64,000 bases of DNA, from NCBI RefSeq assembly GCF_016545825.1, contig NC_052616.1:12338001-12402000 (forward strand), read 5' to 3'. The translations under genes were made by a program, and so were the position numbers. Below are positions 1 to 13,100 of this stretch, in pieces; position 1 is the stretch's first letter; each line of letters starts with the position of its first letter. The stretch is from Eucalyptus grandis. Its lineage: Eukaryota > Streptophyta > Magnoliopsida > Myrtales > Myrtaceae. The notes below the pieces were generated by a model. The model saw only the letters and a list, made by a program, of their open reading frames with translations. It did not search any database and was not told the origin of the DNA.

Positions 1-289
1 GATTTTGGTCAAAATGAAGTTAAAAGTTCAGGATCATGGGCGGCATTCTTGAGCTTGGAAACATCAAACATTTGTGAAAAAGTGCTAATTTGCATTGATA
101 ACAAGCCGATAAAACTTAGAAAATGGTGTTATTGAAGTGTGACAATGCTTTAATTAGTCAAACAACTGCTTGCTGAATTTCTGTGCGTGATTTGAGTTTG
201 ATATGATAACTGCGCTTGCTTCTTACCTGAGCCATTGATTTGATGTGTTTGTAGTTTAATAATTTTCACTTTCACTGAAAAGATCTCAG

Positions 290-3200
290 GTACATTTACG
301 CAGGAATTCTGAGGGGGCAACTGATACAGGCGGTAAAGTATGGGCAGCTCCCTATCGCTGGGGAAGTATGGTGATAGCTTACAAAAAAAGCAAATTCAAA
401 AAGCTTAATATGGCTCCGATAGAGGTAATCACTTGCAGGTTGATGTTGATTTGTTTAAAAGATTGGGTAAATCATGGAATGGTCCTGATCACTTTGTAAC
501 GGTGTATGTTATGGTTAGTTTGGTGACAGTAACTTCTACTGCAATATTTAAGCTGCAACTGTGGTCAGGTCCCTTAGGTCTAAGGTATGCAGCCTTACCT
601 TGCAATGTTTCCTAAAGGCTGTTTCCTTGGCTCGAACCCATGACCTCCAGGTCACACAGTGAGAACATACCATTGCACCAAGGCCCCATTATGGAAACTA
701 AGTTCATGGAGAACTCAAAATCGTAGATGGATTTTCCTATTAAATAAATATACCTCAAACTTTCTGGTGGTTTTAGAGACCCATTTGTTTCTAGTATTGG
801 GCTTGACAGCCTGCGTGGATCTCCTTCTTAAGTGAATTGGACAGGTAAGAAGTCCTACAATATCAGTCCTAATTTATATTAGGTTGTGAATTTGTGCTTA
901 GCAAGGATCATAAGTAGAAGCCAATAACAAGGAGGTGGTGAAGATCGATAAAGCATGTGCACGATAAGACGTGAGCACATTTTTCTAATAGTGTAATATA
1001 GATTCCTTAACTGTAATTTGATAGCATAGCCCTTTAAATCAAGTATCTCATCTTAGATCTATACCATACCAATGGGCCAAGCTAATGTTGAAACCTGTGG
1101 CAGAGAATAGCAAAGTGCTGACCCAATTAATATAGTAGAGGAAAATTTTATACGTATTGTCTTAAATTCCTTGCAATGAAGTAGACAAGCTTGTCTTCAA
1201 AATCTAGACAGTCAACAACTTGGTTAGTCCAGAAAAGGAAAAAGGAACCTACCCAAACTATAAAGGTTTGCTCTTGCACCTCATGAATCAAATTTAGAAA
1301 TGGTTTAATATGGTATGTGATCTATGAAAATTCATTTCAAACTGGAAAAAAAAGAATTTATGGTTTTCTTCTGTGTAAATTGGGTTTCTCTCCTGTTCAT
1401 GGGGCAAAACCAATGAAGACAAAACTTTGGATGGAGCTTGCAGGTATCAATGTATAAATTGGAAATTCTCATGAAGGATAATATAATATAAATTTAATTT
1501 TTATTTTATTTTATTTTATTTTGTATTGATCAACTGCCTTAATCATCTTTCGGCTCATGATGTCCAAGCAACCAATTGAATAGAGTATGCAATTTTAGAA
1601 ATACCAAAGGACATAAGACAACTCACAAGCGACCCTGAATAGGATATGAGTGCTATCTATCTTTCCAGTTTGTGTTTCAATAAAGATGGACTCTTTCAGA
1701 TTCAACACCCTGTGCCTCTCATTTCCCATCTATACTTTGTGAGACTGTGCTGATCTATGAGAAGAAAGTAAGCAGTAGAAATTTTCTAGTGAAAAACAAG
1801 GGCTTTTCTTGAAGTACCTCTCCAGTTTTTCCTTAGGTGAAGGATTTTCTACCTAGCGCATATCTTTTAGTCAAAAATTCCATCAAATTCATGAAAGTTG
1901 ACCACTGTAAAACTAATCTAGTAGGGTTCTCTTTCAATCAAAATGCTGAATGACTTGGACGGATCATGTTCTTAAGATTTGGGAGCATTCCTTGACTCCC
2001 CCAAAAACCAAGCAGGTAAAACTAGCTTCCATTTTGCTCAACTTGAAGTCGCATGAGTTAGATAATCATAAGATATGTTGAACTGTCATCATCTACAAAC
2101 TTTTTGCATATATTAATTGCATAGAATAATTTTAGCTGTCATGTAAGATTGTAGGATTAACAATCATTGGTGTATTGCAGGACTGGGAGGATTTGTGGAG
2201 GCCTGAGCTTGCTGGGAGAATTTCAATGGTTGATAGTCCTAGAGAGGTTATCGGTGCTGTTCTTAAGTACATGGGAGCATCATACAACACAGATGACATT
2301 GACTCAAAAGTAGTTGGTGGAAAGAATGCTGTCAGGCAAAATCTGGCATCACTTGTGAAGCAGGTATGGTAAAGTACAGTTACTACACCCATTCCTTCAT
2401 AATGAGCTAGCCTAATCTTTTAAGAAACTATAAGGTGAGAACTCGACCTGATTTTCCAAAACTAAAGTGACACTTGTTCGATTGCTTGTGAGGATGGGGT
2501 AGCTTGGTAATTTTCGGAAGATGGTGAGAATCATCTTACATTTCCATTATTAGTTTACGGCCATGAATGGATCTTCCAGCAATTATTGAAACGTCTGATC
2601 TTTCAATTTTTCGTATGGGAAAGGAACAACTTGATGCATCTTGTATAGGTTCTTATCTTTCAAAAGTTTAAGGCTTAGGTCTTACTTCATGCAGGTTCGA
2701 CTCTTTGACAATACACACTATTTAAAAGCTTTTGGGGTGGATGATGTATGGGTGGCTGTTGGGTGGAGCAGTGACGTCCTTCCTGTTGCCATAAAGATGC
2801 AATGTTGCAGTCATTGTGCCAAAATCAGGAGCAAGCTTATGGGGCAGATCTGTGGGTATGTATTTGTGGAGCCTTATCTCCTCTCCCATATTCATGTGAT
2901 TTCACTTGTTAGTGACTGAGCACTAGTAATGTATGGAAGCTACTGTACTAGAGAGAGTAATACACTGTTGAACGTAGCTCTAGGATCTTTCTCCGTCACC
3001 ATCAGCATCATGTCCTGATGATACTTTCTTCTTGTGATAGGCCATCCCTGCTGCCTCTAAGATAGGCACCGACCAAATTGGAGGCCGCATTAGAGGCCCA
3101 TCTCCATTAATCCATCAATGGATTGAATTCTGCTTGCAATCTGCAAGAGCACTGCCTTTCCAACAGGGAGTACTTCCAGGTGCTGTTCCTCGGGCCCTTG

Positions 3201-3466
3201 ATAGTCCAATCATTGAAATTCCGAAAGAGCTCATCAAGGTTAATAGGCCGAAGCTAGATACAAACCTTGTGGCTGGAGTACCTCCACCTCACATACTTGA
3301 CAGGTGCGAATTTTTGGAACCACTGCCTGATGCTACAGTCTCTGATTATGAGTGGCTGATAAGAAGTATGCAGAAATCTGGTCCTGGCTTTATTGAGCGT
3401 TTGCAGCTTAAGATGTCTATGGTGATACGGGTTCTTCAGCTCAAGCTACATGCCAAGATAAGTTGA
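290..3466 (+). CDS. PotD-like extracellular solute-binding protein (putrescine/spermidine-binding type), 3' part, with two indels
   Basis: Four exons are visible: 290-424, 2181-2363, 2695-2855 and 3041-3466. Each has AG acceptors and GT donors, and the stop is at 3464-3466. The gene continues off the left edge. The translation resembles plant homologues of bacterial periplasmic polyamine-binding proteins (SBP family, Arabidopsis At1g31410 type, from memory). Supporting stretches are WAAPYRWGSMVIAYKKSKF in the first exon, DWEDLWRPELAGRISMVDSP in the second and VWVAVGWSSDV in the third. Phase is kept across all introns. Exon 2695-2855 has two frame problems: an odd base after the ATG codon at 2797-2799, and an extra G in the run at 2841-2844. 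Reading through both recovers the family sequence NVAVIVPKSGASLW-ADLW, which continues in frame into the last exon. It is either a recent pseudogene or an intact gene with consensus errors. The family is thought to be plastid-targeted, but the N-terminus is not in view. Confidence 0.8.
556..687 (-). mobile_element. tRNA-derived SINE (Au-like) in an intron of the PotD-like gene
   Basis: On the minus strand the sequence starts GGGGCCTTGGTGCAATGG, which contains a Pol III A box. About 40 bases later comes GGTCATGGGTTCGAGCC, a B box. The downstream body reads GGAAACAGCC... then AAGGTAAGGCTGC, which is the usual layout of plant Au/tRNA-related SINEs. It lies inside the first visible intron (425-2180). 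The 3' end is approximate and I did not find a clear target duplication. Confidence 0.75.
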
Positions 3467-4780
3467 GACGATGCTGAGTCGTAAGATGCCTATGTAATCA
3501 GCTAATAAGTGAAGTAGTTTTCTCTTCCTTCAACTTAAAAAGACACGAGCACAAATTTTGTTTAGAAAGGAGTGGCCTTTGACTTGAAGGCCACTTTAAG
3601 GAAATGGAAGTTGATTCTCTGAAAAATGCAATAGATAATCTTATGTTTAGTCATATGCATAAGAAAATGCTTATATTACGATTCAAACTTTGTCGACTTA
3701 CCAATTATTATCTGGGCAATACCATGTGTACGGGATACTGTAAATGTTAAGAAATGACATGTTTATAATTGAGCTACTCTTGTAACTCCTTTTGTGAGAG
3801 TTTCATTGGGAAGAAGGGAAAGCTTGATGTGATGTCAATGTTTTCGGCTTTTAGCCAGCAGCTTATTGCTAGGGTGGGTAACGCTCATTTTTGGTGTTAC
3901 TAGTTGGTAACTTAATATGCCCTTATTTCAAGAAGCCTTTCTAGTTAAGAATTTGTGCTGGATTTAAGAAAATTGCAAAAAATGCAAAAACCTTTTTTGT
4001 TGGTAAATAATTCAAAAGTTGCAAAGTTAGCATCGACAATGTATCCACGTCAATGATTTCTGATTAGAATTAGCTAAATCGATCACATCAGCAAATTATC
4101 AAAAATTTTAAAATGTTTTTAAAACTCGATTGGCTAAATTAAAATGTTTAGAACAAAATTGACATATATGCGAAAGGTTTGAAATTATTTTTTGTCAATT
4201 TTCCTTCAACATGCTAAAAGTAGCAAATTACTCAGATGAATCCAATAACAAATGTGAAATGCTAAAGCAATCAAATGCAACGATGGATTGAATCCCTCTA
4301 ACATGTGAATGCATCTCTCAAATTTCATTCAACGGCAAAAGATGCAATAGAGAGACCAGCAGAATTTTTTATCGCCAACCGGGTGTGAGAGAGAGAGAGA
4401 GAGNNNNNNNNNNNNNNNNNNNNNNNNNNNNNNNNNNNNNNNNNNNNNNNNNNNNNNNNNNNNNNNNNNNNNNNNNNNNNNNNNNNNNNNNNNNNNNNNN
4501 NNNCATGAAGGAGTTGGGTTAATTGTACCAATTCCCTTAACATGTAGGTGATTCATTGGCTAGAGTAACTATGGACAAAGATTGAAAAGAGGAAAAATAT
4601 ACCTGAAAGACTGACATGATGAAGCCCTTGAATCAATGATCCAGGACGAAGTAGGTGAAAGGCATGCAATAACATTACCTGTGCATTGCCAAAGTAGTAG
4701 TAAACAGTGTGAGATTTGAGATTGTTTGTACCGAGCATATTCCTCACCGAACATAACCACTAACTTGTCTTGGATGACTA
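3467..4780. other. Intergenic stretch with scaffold gap
   Basis: AT-rich sequence downstream of the PotD-like gene. A (GA)n microsatellite at about 4387-4403 abuts exactly 100 N at 4404-4503, which looks like a fixed-size assembly gap. The short reading frames here run into the N block and show no recognisable domain. I see no gene in this stretch. Confidence 0.7.
4404..4503. other. Assembly gap (100 N) beside a GA repeat
   Basis: There are exactly 100 consecutive N. The left flank is a GA dinucleotide run. The true gap length is unknown. Confidence 0.98.
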
Positions 4781-6615
4781 TGGAGTAGAGTTAATATTAA
4801 GCCCAGTATTAGCAAGCTGATCTTGCTGCCCCTGGTCTCCCATATAGCTTGTGGCAAAATTTTTTGAAATATGATTAGGTTTGCCACAATAATGACAATT
4901 CGTGTAGTTTAGAATTATCGGTAGATATGTGGAATTGTCCATAAGGATGCTGATGACCTTAACCTCTCCCTATTCCTATGCCTCAGCCTCCTCGAACACC
5001 ATGCCCACTATATCCACCACGGTTTCCTCCATCACTCCTATTACCACTACCAGTTCGAGTCTGGGACACGAGCTAAACTCCCCACCACAGATGTAGTATC
5101 CTGAGAAGATTCACGAGATACTCGAAGAACTCGAGCAAATGTATCTGTGGTGGCTATATTCTCTCCTCCAAGAATTTGAGACCTACGGTTTATATTTAGA
5201 ACAAGACTTCCTAAGAATCCCATTACGGCCAATTGTTCCCTCGACGTTGATTTGTTGAACATCGGCTGAAATATGGAGAGCAACATTCAACTCCTCCCAT
5301 ACAATCTCTTAAAATCTGCAAAAGAATGGGTAATGGCGTCCTTCCTTTCAAATCGATAAAACTCCTGCGATAGCTCATAAATCCCGTGACAAATTATCTT
5401 GGCGAGAATACAACACATTCCAAATACTCCCATAGTTCTCATTTTGTATCAATATGAGTTACAATGTCAACTACATTACTCTTTATAGAATTCAGCATTT
5501 GACCAAGAATACGTGTCAACACCATCTCAAGTTATATCATCTAGGCTTAAACTCGGTTAAGTGTCTATGTTGATTCTTGCCAATCAAAGTAAGTTTCGAT
5601 TTTCTTCCATTGGTGGAAGTTAGCACTATCTGTGACTTCTTATCGATTACTTTGATTTAGATGAAAAGGAAATCACCTGGAGTCATCACAGTATTATTCT
5701 TCTCAGGATCTACTTCAATTATACTCTTCGAGCGATTGCCCATTTTCTAAATAATAATAAGCAAACTCTGACCTTAGCTTCTGTCAAACAACTCAGCCTC
5801 AATAATTTAATAACCCAATATTACCACACAAGATCTCCACAACCCACATAAAGTAATAGAGACTACCACCAATTCACAGACCCTCAAATTAACAAATTTA
5901 TAATCTGAAAATGGTCAGTAAACTTCCCAGCCATCAAAGCCGAAGCAACACAGGGCCCGAAACTCCAGAAGATCAATGTAAAGGGACAAAAAAGAATTTC
6001 TCCTTTCAGTCAAAAAAAACACCTCAGAGTCCTTTCCTGCATGAGGGCACTAGTGCCTGTGCTTTGCGCTCCATTATATCTTGTCTGTCCTCATGCGAAT
6101 CAAGCAAGTCAACAATCAAAATTTGCCCAGCAAGCTGTGTGAGACGTGATGGAACTGTGCGACCAAAATCTATGACCCAGCTGTGTGGGTCACGCGATGG
6201 AGCCATGAGATGGTGCCGCACCAGCTGCGTGAGGTAACGCACCAACCGTGCAAGCCGCGCGAGCGGTAGTAGGTCACGCGATGGGTTAAGCAAGCTGCAC
6301 AGGTTGCACGACTCGTGCGAGGCATGCGAGCCGCGCAAACCGCGAGAGGGAGCCACACGAAAGGTCAAGAAAGAATCGTGCAAGAAAGAAGAAGGGAGAC
6401 ACTCGCGGTGACAAGCCACGGCCACGCGGCCGGCTATTCCGGCGAGTTGAGCGGCGGCGAGTGGCTACTCTGTCGACTAGAGTTAATCCCAAAGCTTTGA
6501 TACCATGTGAGGAAAACGTACATGAGTATTATTTAATAAATTTTAATATATATACATCAAATAAATCTTAAAAGTAGTAAAGACCCATTTACCCTTCTTA
6601 CTTCTAATAATTTTT
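4780..6615 (-). mobile_element. Degenerate Ty1/copia element: gag remnant, GC-rich leader, primer-binding site, truncated LTR
   Basis: Read on the minus strand in order from 6615 down. An LTR remnant ends in CA at 6506. It is followed directly by TGGTATCAAAGC (6494-6505), matching the tRNA-iMet-type copia primer site. Next comes a GC-rich repetitive leader (about 6490-6020). The gag ATG is at 5741-5743, with several later stops. A gag segment at 5286-5047 reads VMGFLGSLV...SQILGGENI...DTFARVLRVSRESS, typical of copia gag. A degenerate zinc knuckle near 4860-4896 reads CHYCGKPNH..., but its last Cys is Phe. Pol is absent. Block A joins at 6616, inside or beside the LTR. Confidence 0.75.
6494..6505 (-). 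other. Retrotransposon primer-binding site
   Basis: The minus strand reads TGGTATCAAAGC immediately after a CA-ending LTR edge. This fits tRNA-iMet priming, as used by most plant copia elements. Confidence 0.7.
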
Positions 6616-7173
6616 AAGCATTTGGAGAGAAAACAGTAAAAAATAAATCCTATCAATATCACAATGGGAAAAAGTGAAATGGAAAGGGTCAATTTTGTAA
6701 TTTTGGCTTGCATGTGCAATCCGCATTGCTTGGTTTGTTTCTCTGATGCTCACTAGGTAAATTTTGAAGGCTTCTGTTTAGCTGTATCTCTAGTTTGAAC
6801 CTTTATGGAGAAAGCAAAAAGTGAGGGAGACCAAGAAAAATTACAGTAGTTGAAGGCCTGAAAATGATTGGCAATTTCCAAATTAGAGTTATTGCTGCTC
6901 TAGTAGCGGAGAAGAAAACAGCAAAGATACTTTGAATGTACTCGCAATTAGAGAAACAAATAAGTAGTTTGACTCTTCTCCTTTATCTAGTGACATTATT
7001 GCGAGAGATCAAATTTTATGGTGATAATTCCCAAGAATTTCCTTGTTATAGATGCCGGTTGCAAATGCTACATTCTAAATATCTTGGTGACTTGCAACCA
7101 TTGCTCATGTAGCTGGTACTTTTGTTTTTGTCCACTAAGATCTGGTTACTCAATTTTACCATCCCTGTTACAG

Positions 7174-10100
7174 GTTTATGGAATGCTGATGGCTAGATCT
7201 ACGTATGAAGGGCATTAAATCATCTAGCGAAAACAAACGTCCATTTGTCCTTACTAGAGCTGGATTCGTCGGTAGCCAGAGGTATGCAGCTACTTGGACT
7301 GGTGATAACATTTCAAACTGGGAGCACCTGCACATGAGCATCTCAATGGTACTTCAGCTGGTAAGTGAATTATGGAGGCTATGCTGCTTGTTTTTGCTTG
7401 AAGAAATTCCGTTTACTTTTGGTTTTCGCTGAACTTATTGCATTTTCCTGTCCAACTTTCATCTTTTATAACTTAAGATGGATTACTTCAAGGGGATGAC
7501 AGTAGCAAATTTAGGTCTTTCCTTCCAAGATTGTGTACTCAAGGTGGAGCTCAAGTGTCTGTAAATATCAGGGTAATTATGATATTGTAACTGCAGTGTG
7601 CAGCATGGACATAGAAATTTGGTTTTCATCATCAATCACGTGGTAATCATTGTGCATATCATCAAAAAGAATGAGCAAGCGGTAACCTTAATTTCTATTT
7701 CCCTACGTAGGTGATGCTCCAATATTGGATAGGTATAGTTGTTGTATGGCATGCTGACACTTTGATTTAAATAAGTAAGCTTGCGGTTGACAAGGCATGA
7801 CAAAGCAGTAACTCTAAATAATTGGGTTCTATTGTTTGTGGGCATTTCTTTGCAGACTTAATTCTCTAATGTATTTGAAGTTATTTAGACCCTTTGAAGC
7901 ACCGGATCCTGGTTTCGTTTGCCCTTTCTTTGGTATGACTTTAATTGTGATATTCATCATATTTTGATTCCAAATTGACGGTTTACTATGAGCTTATCCA
8001 TGCATTTATGCACTCTTTGAATAGGAATCCATTTTTTTGAAAGATCCTAGCTTTCATCCTCTGGTGGGTCTTGGACAACCCAAAGTTCTAGCTTTTATGT
8101 ACAGATTTTGGACTCCGTCTACAAATTTGATGCGGTGTTTTGAGAATAATTCACATAATTCACAAATGTACAGATCATCCATCCTGACTAATTTTAATTT
8201 TGTTCAGGGTCTCAGTGGTCAACCACTTTCAGGACCTGATATCGGTGGATTCGTAGGAAATGCGACACCCAAGCTTTTTTGGAAGGTGGATGGGTATAGG
8301 TGCAATGTTTCCATTCTGTCGTGGACACTCTGAAATGGACACCAATGACCATGAGCCTTGGTCATTTGGTGAGGAGGTATGTGCTGCTTTTCCTTGGTGA
8401 CGTGCTCATGTCATGTGCATGAACTTTGTCCTGATGATTTTTATTTCACTCATTCGAATTAAATTCTCTCAATAAAGCACTTCTGTCCGCTGACCTTGCT
8501 CCCAGTGTTTTGAAAGAAAAGGTTTCCTCTTCTGTTACTGATAGACCCGTCATCAGAAAGACTCCAAATTTCTTAAATGGCTATGAAACATGTGAAATAA
8601 ATCATGTCTCTCAGTCCGTAGGGAACCTCTGGACCTTCCTTTCTTGTAAAATATATGAAATCATGACCAATTTAGCAAGCTGACTCTTTAGTATCAGATT
8701 CTCTACCTTCAGATTGCTGGAATGTATAGATTCCTCTAATTGTCGTTGGTGCTTATTTTGTAAATTCATTGGTTCCCTTGGAAGATTTTACAGAAATGAT
8801 CTTTTACTTTCTTTTTTGTCTCTCTTGCACTAGTGTGAGGAAGTCTGTCGCCTGGCACTGAAGCGGCGCTACGCTTTCTTCCCCACATATATACTCTTTC
8901 TACATGGCTCATAAAACGGGCACTCTTGTGGCAAGTCCGACCTTTTTGCTGGTGCGTTAGCTTGGTGTTGGATAGCATTCTTGCCTTCGTACCCATGTAT
9001 TACTGTTCTTATTTGCGTAGAGGATATCTAAGCTTAACAAGTTCTTGTGCAGATCCCAAAGATCCCAGGTTAAGGACACTGGAAAATTCATTTCTATTAG
9101 GGCCACTCTTGGTTTGTGCAAGGTTATCCTCTCTTCATTATAAAATTAAAAATTTGACCTTGCACATGTCATGAGGATACATGCAACGTGAGCTCCTCGC
9201 TGCTTCTCCATATTGTATTGCAGTTACTAGTGTCTTTTTCCCTTTTTTTTTGTCTTTGCTGATCTAGTTAGCATCTTCCTCAGAGTTTCAGAAAGAGAAT
9301 ATATTTTTCAACTTTTGAGATTACAACTTAAATATACTGTAGTCTAATCATGTCATTAGGTATAATTGCTGTCCACGCCTTATGTAGCGTGATCACATGA
9401 CGTATGCATGTTTCTGCACTCATGCAATATGGTATTCTATCAATGTTCTCACTACTAGCGGACCTGGAGGGGCTGGTGGTGGCCCTCATCCCCTTAGGCT
9501 CAGTAGCCATCGCCGCTTACAAATTACATAGATTTCCTACATATCTATGTTATTAATGTTTGAGTGTACGTGTCCCACTGTGAGAGGAAAATCCCTATTA
9601 ATGAGAGATTGATTGAGTTAACGTATCAGTACCTTCAATGTTATGTCTTACTTTTAAAGGTCTTCTGCATTTTGTAGCATTGTCATCATAAAGATATGCC
9701 ATCTGGTAAGTTAATGGGAAAAGTGAGCAAAAGATGTGATGGTTATTAAATCTTGAGACTGTTCTTGTTAGTCCTCAAAATAAGAGATGATTCTTTGGAT
9801 TCTTTTGCCTAAGTTTCTTGGCCTTATTGATGGTTCTGCAAGGGTTTAATAGATTGCGTTTAAAAAGGCTTTAAGCCGAACATAAATCCATATGCATCTG
9901 CTAATGTCATTTAATCTTGATCAGCTCTATGCCACATCAGGAATCAAATGACTTGCAGCATGTGTTGCCCAAGGGTATTTGGCTGACCTTTGATTTCGAT
10001 GATGCACACCCGGTACCACAAGTTCTTAGTTTCTCTGTAATGCTCTTCATGATAATGGTTTGCCGGCAGTTAACGTTATTTTTGCTTTAACTTGATAGGA

Positions 10101-13100
10101 TCTGCCCTTATTATTTCTACAAGGTGGTTCAATCATTCCTTTGGGTCCTCCCCACCAACATGTTGGTGAAGCTAATCTTTCAGATGACTTGACCTCCTTG
10201 TGGCTTTGAATGAGCACGGTATATCTCTTCCACTTGAATTTTCTTGTTTGACTTGAATTTTTCTTGGGTAGTGTTGTATTGATGGTTACAGGTCATGAAC
10301 ATATATAACTTGTGAAAATTCATCTTTGGAACACGTCAAGTTGCTGATTAGAAGTCTAATTATCATTGTCCATCGCTTTCAATTGAAAAATTTATTGTTT
10401 CCTCTATGGATTCTTATAATTATCATTATGTTGTTTGTTGAATGAACCGCTAATGCCAGATGTCTATTTAATAGATAATTTCTGGTTGCTCAAGCTTAGA
10501 ACAACTTAAGCATGCCATTAACTCAATCTTGTTAAATGTACTTTGCTAAATTGTGTCCGATTGTTTTCTTTCCGTCTTTCCAATAAGTAAGCTCGTCTAA
10601 TTCTGTATTTTCCTATCTCGTGAGTCTATGGCATGCTTCTTTGTCACACACTACTGTTGACGAGCATCGAAATTTTTTTTCCACAAAAGTTCTTAATCGA
10701 TACTGTAAGTTGACAGCAAAGTGAGGCAATGGGTTTACATTTTTGTTGCTATTAGGCTTAAGTCAAAAAGCACTTGCAAGAGGATCTTTTTGTTAAGAAA
10801 AATTGGAAGGTTGAATATATGATAAATAGCATGTGACTACCGAGTGTTTCATCCATATCTTTCTTTTTTCCTGCTGTAAAGAAGACTGGTTTAATTTTAT
10901 CCATATATTGGTATGTATCTTCTCTGCCAAACAGGGACCGCGAAGGGCATTCTTTATGAAGATGATGGTGATGGATATAAGTATTTGGAGGAGAATATCT
11001 GCTAACTCACTATATTGCAGAGCGTGAATCTTCGCTGGTTACCATAAGAGTGTACACAGAAGAAGGTTCATGGAAGAGGCCAAAACGTCGTCTGCATGTA
11101 ATGTTGTTACTAGGTGGAGGGGCAATGGTAAATTCCTTTTCATAAGGAAGGGCGCTTGTTTTATCTGATTTAAGAATTTGTTATTAAGCACCACTGGACT
11201 TGTTATTTGGAAATTGTGAGCAAATATGATCATACACAGGTTGATGCGTGGGGCATGGATGGCGACACTATCCAAATTACATTGCCTTCAGAGGACGAAG
11301 TGTCTAAGATGGTAGCTGCAAGTGAGAAGAAATATAATGCACGCTTAGGTAATGCTAGTTTGCAAGTTGGAAACCCTATGATGTGTCTACGTCTCTGAGG
11401 ATGAATTCGTTACTTTTTTTGGCAAAATGGAATCGTGTTCTGCTGTGAACGTGGCTGGACCTCTCTCATTATCAAGTTCTTATCAAACCAATTTCATAAG
11501 TTTATGTTCGTATCTATATTTGTTTTTGTCTTGATACTGCCTATTCCTTTTGCGATGATTAGAGCCGAAGATTAATATTCAATAGGCCACGTCTTCTTTT
11601 CACAGTTTTTTATCCTGGAAAAAATGCTGGTGAGATATCCCTAGCTGCAGCAATTTGTGGGTTTATTGGCTTTTTCCAATGGAAAACGGATACAAATTCC
11701 CATTTTCACATTGGTATAGTAAATATGCTATCCATAAGAATTGATTCAGTCTGTGAACATGTTAACAACATGGAACTTTAATGTTTGTTTATCAGATTTA
11801 TAGTCATAAATGCAAATTTAAATCAAGAACCATGGTTTGGTAGAGATACTTTGTGCTCATTCATATCCACACACAGGAAAGTTGCCTCCTTAATGACTGC
11901 TTACACTTGTTTCAACTCTTATTGATTGCCATGCATCAACTTTAAAAAGTTTACATGGATGATATTTCCAGGACATCTTTTAGAAACTTTTTGCTGTGGG
12001 AAGGAGAGAATTGGTAAATCCATGAACTTTACTGCACATCCTGTAGCAGCTTTTCCAACTTTTTGCTGATATTCGAGGAAGGTGGCTCCTCCTTGACTGG
12101 GGATGTCATTCTTCCTCATGGATTATTATGGGCTCCGAAGAAGAATGTTTGAAAATCACTGCATTTGTTGATATCATATCACGACTTTGCCTATGTCTTC
12201 TGCATCTTCTCCATGTACCCTTATTGATGCAAGTGATTCTTGCATGCAGAGAGCTGTAAGCGCATTCCAGACGTTGAAGAGATCTCAAGCCATAAGGGTG
12301 TAGAACTTCGAGGACCCCTATTGAGCTAAAAAGTGGGGAATGGATAGCCAAAGTTGTTCCTTGGATTGGGGGAAGGATCATATCAATGGAGCATGTCCTT
12401 CAGGTGATTTGACTGGGTTCTTAACCATCCTGATACTACTACAACTATTTAAACGTTTTTGAATTCCAACTTTTGAAAGTGAAAGCTTGCTGATATATTA
12501 AAGAGTTCGTGCAGCGATAGTGCTGATTTTCCTTATCAGTAAGTTTAAACTAAATGTCGATTCTCTTCAGCAAAAACCAGTTCTGCAAAAGTTGAATTGT
12601 TTGGACATGGGTGATGCTTTTTGGTAGCTACATAGCTGACAATCAGATATACGAGAGGTTCAGTTCAATTCCACAGAGATTCCTTTTGCACTTGATCACA
12701 AGTATCGTTTTTTTTTCTTTGCTCAAGAAGTAAATTAATGTGCTTGAATAGATTTTGGGTTAGTATTGTCTACAAAAGTTTGCTTACTTTTGTCCCTCCT
12801 TCTTTATCAGGATATGTGTGATGCTGCTTCTCTGCATATGTGACAATTTAGCGCATAAGAAGTTCAATTCAAATAGAAATAGAATATTTAACTCTGGACT
12901 GGTAGGAGTTTCTTTTTCCTTTGATTGGTAGTAAATTAAGTTATTGGAGAGACTTATTGGCATTGCCCACAACATTTGCATAACTCCTATCACATCTATA
13001 TCAACATGGATACATCTTGTCTTGCTCAATCTAAGAAGGGATGAACATGACAGCTTATCGTTAACTTACACTGGCCATGAAGCAGCTTGTCATAGACCAG

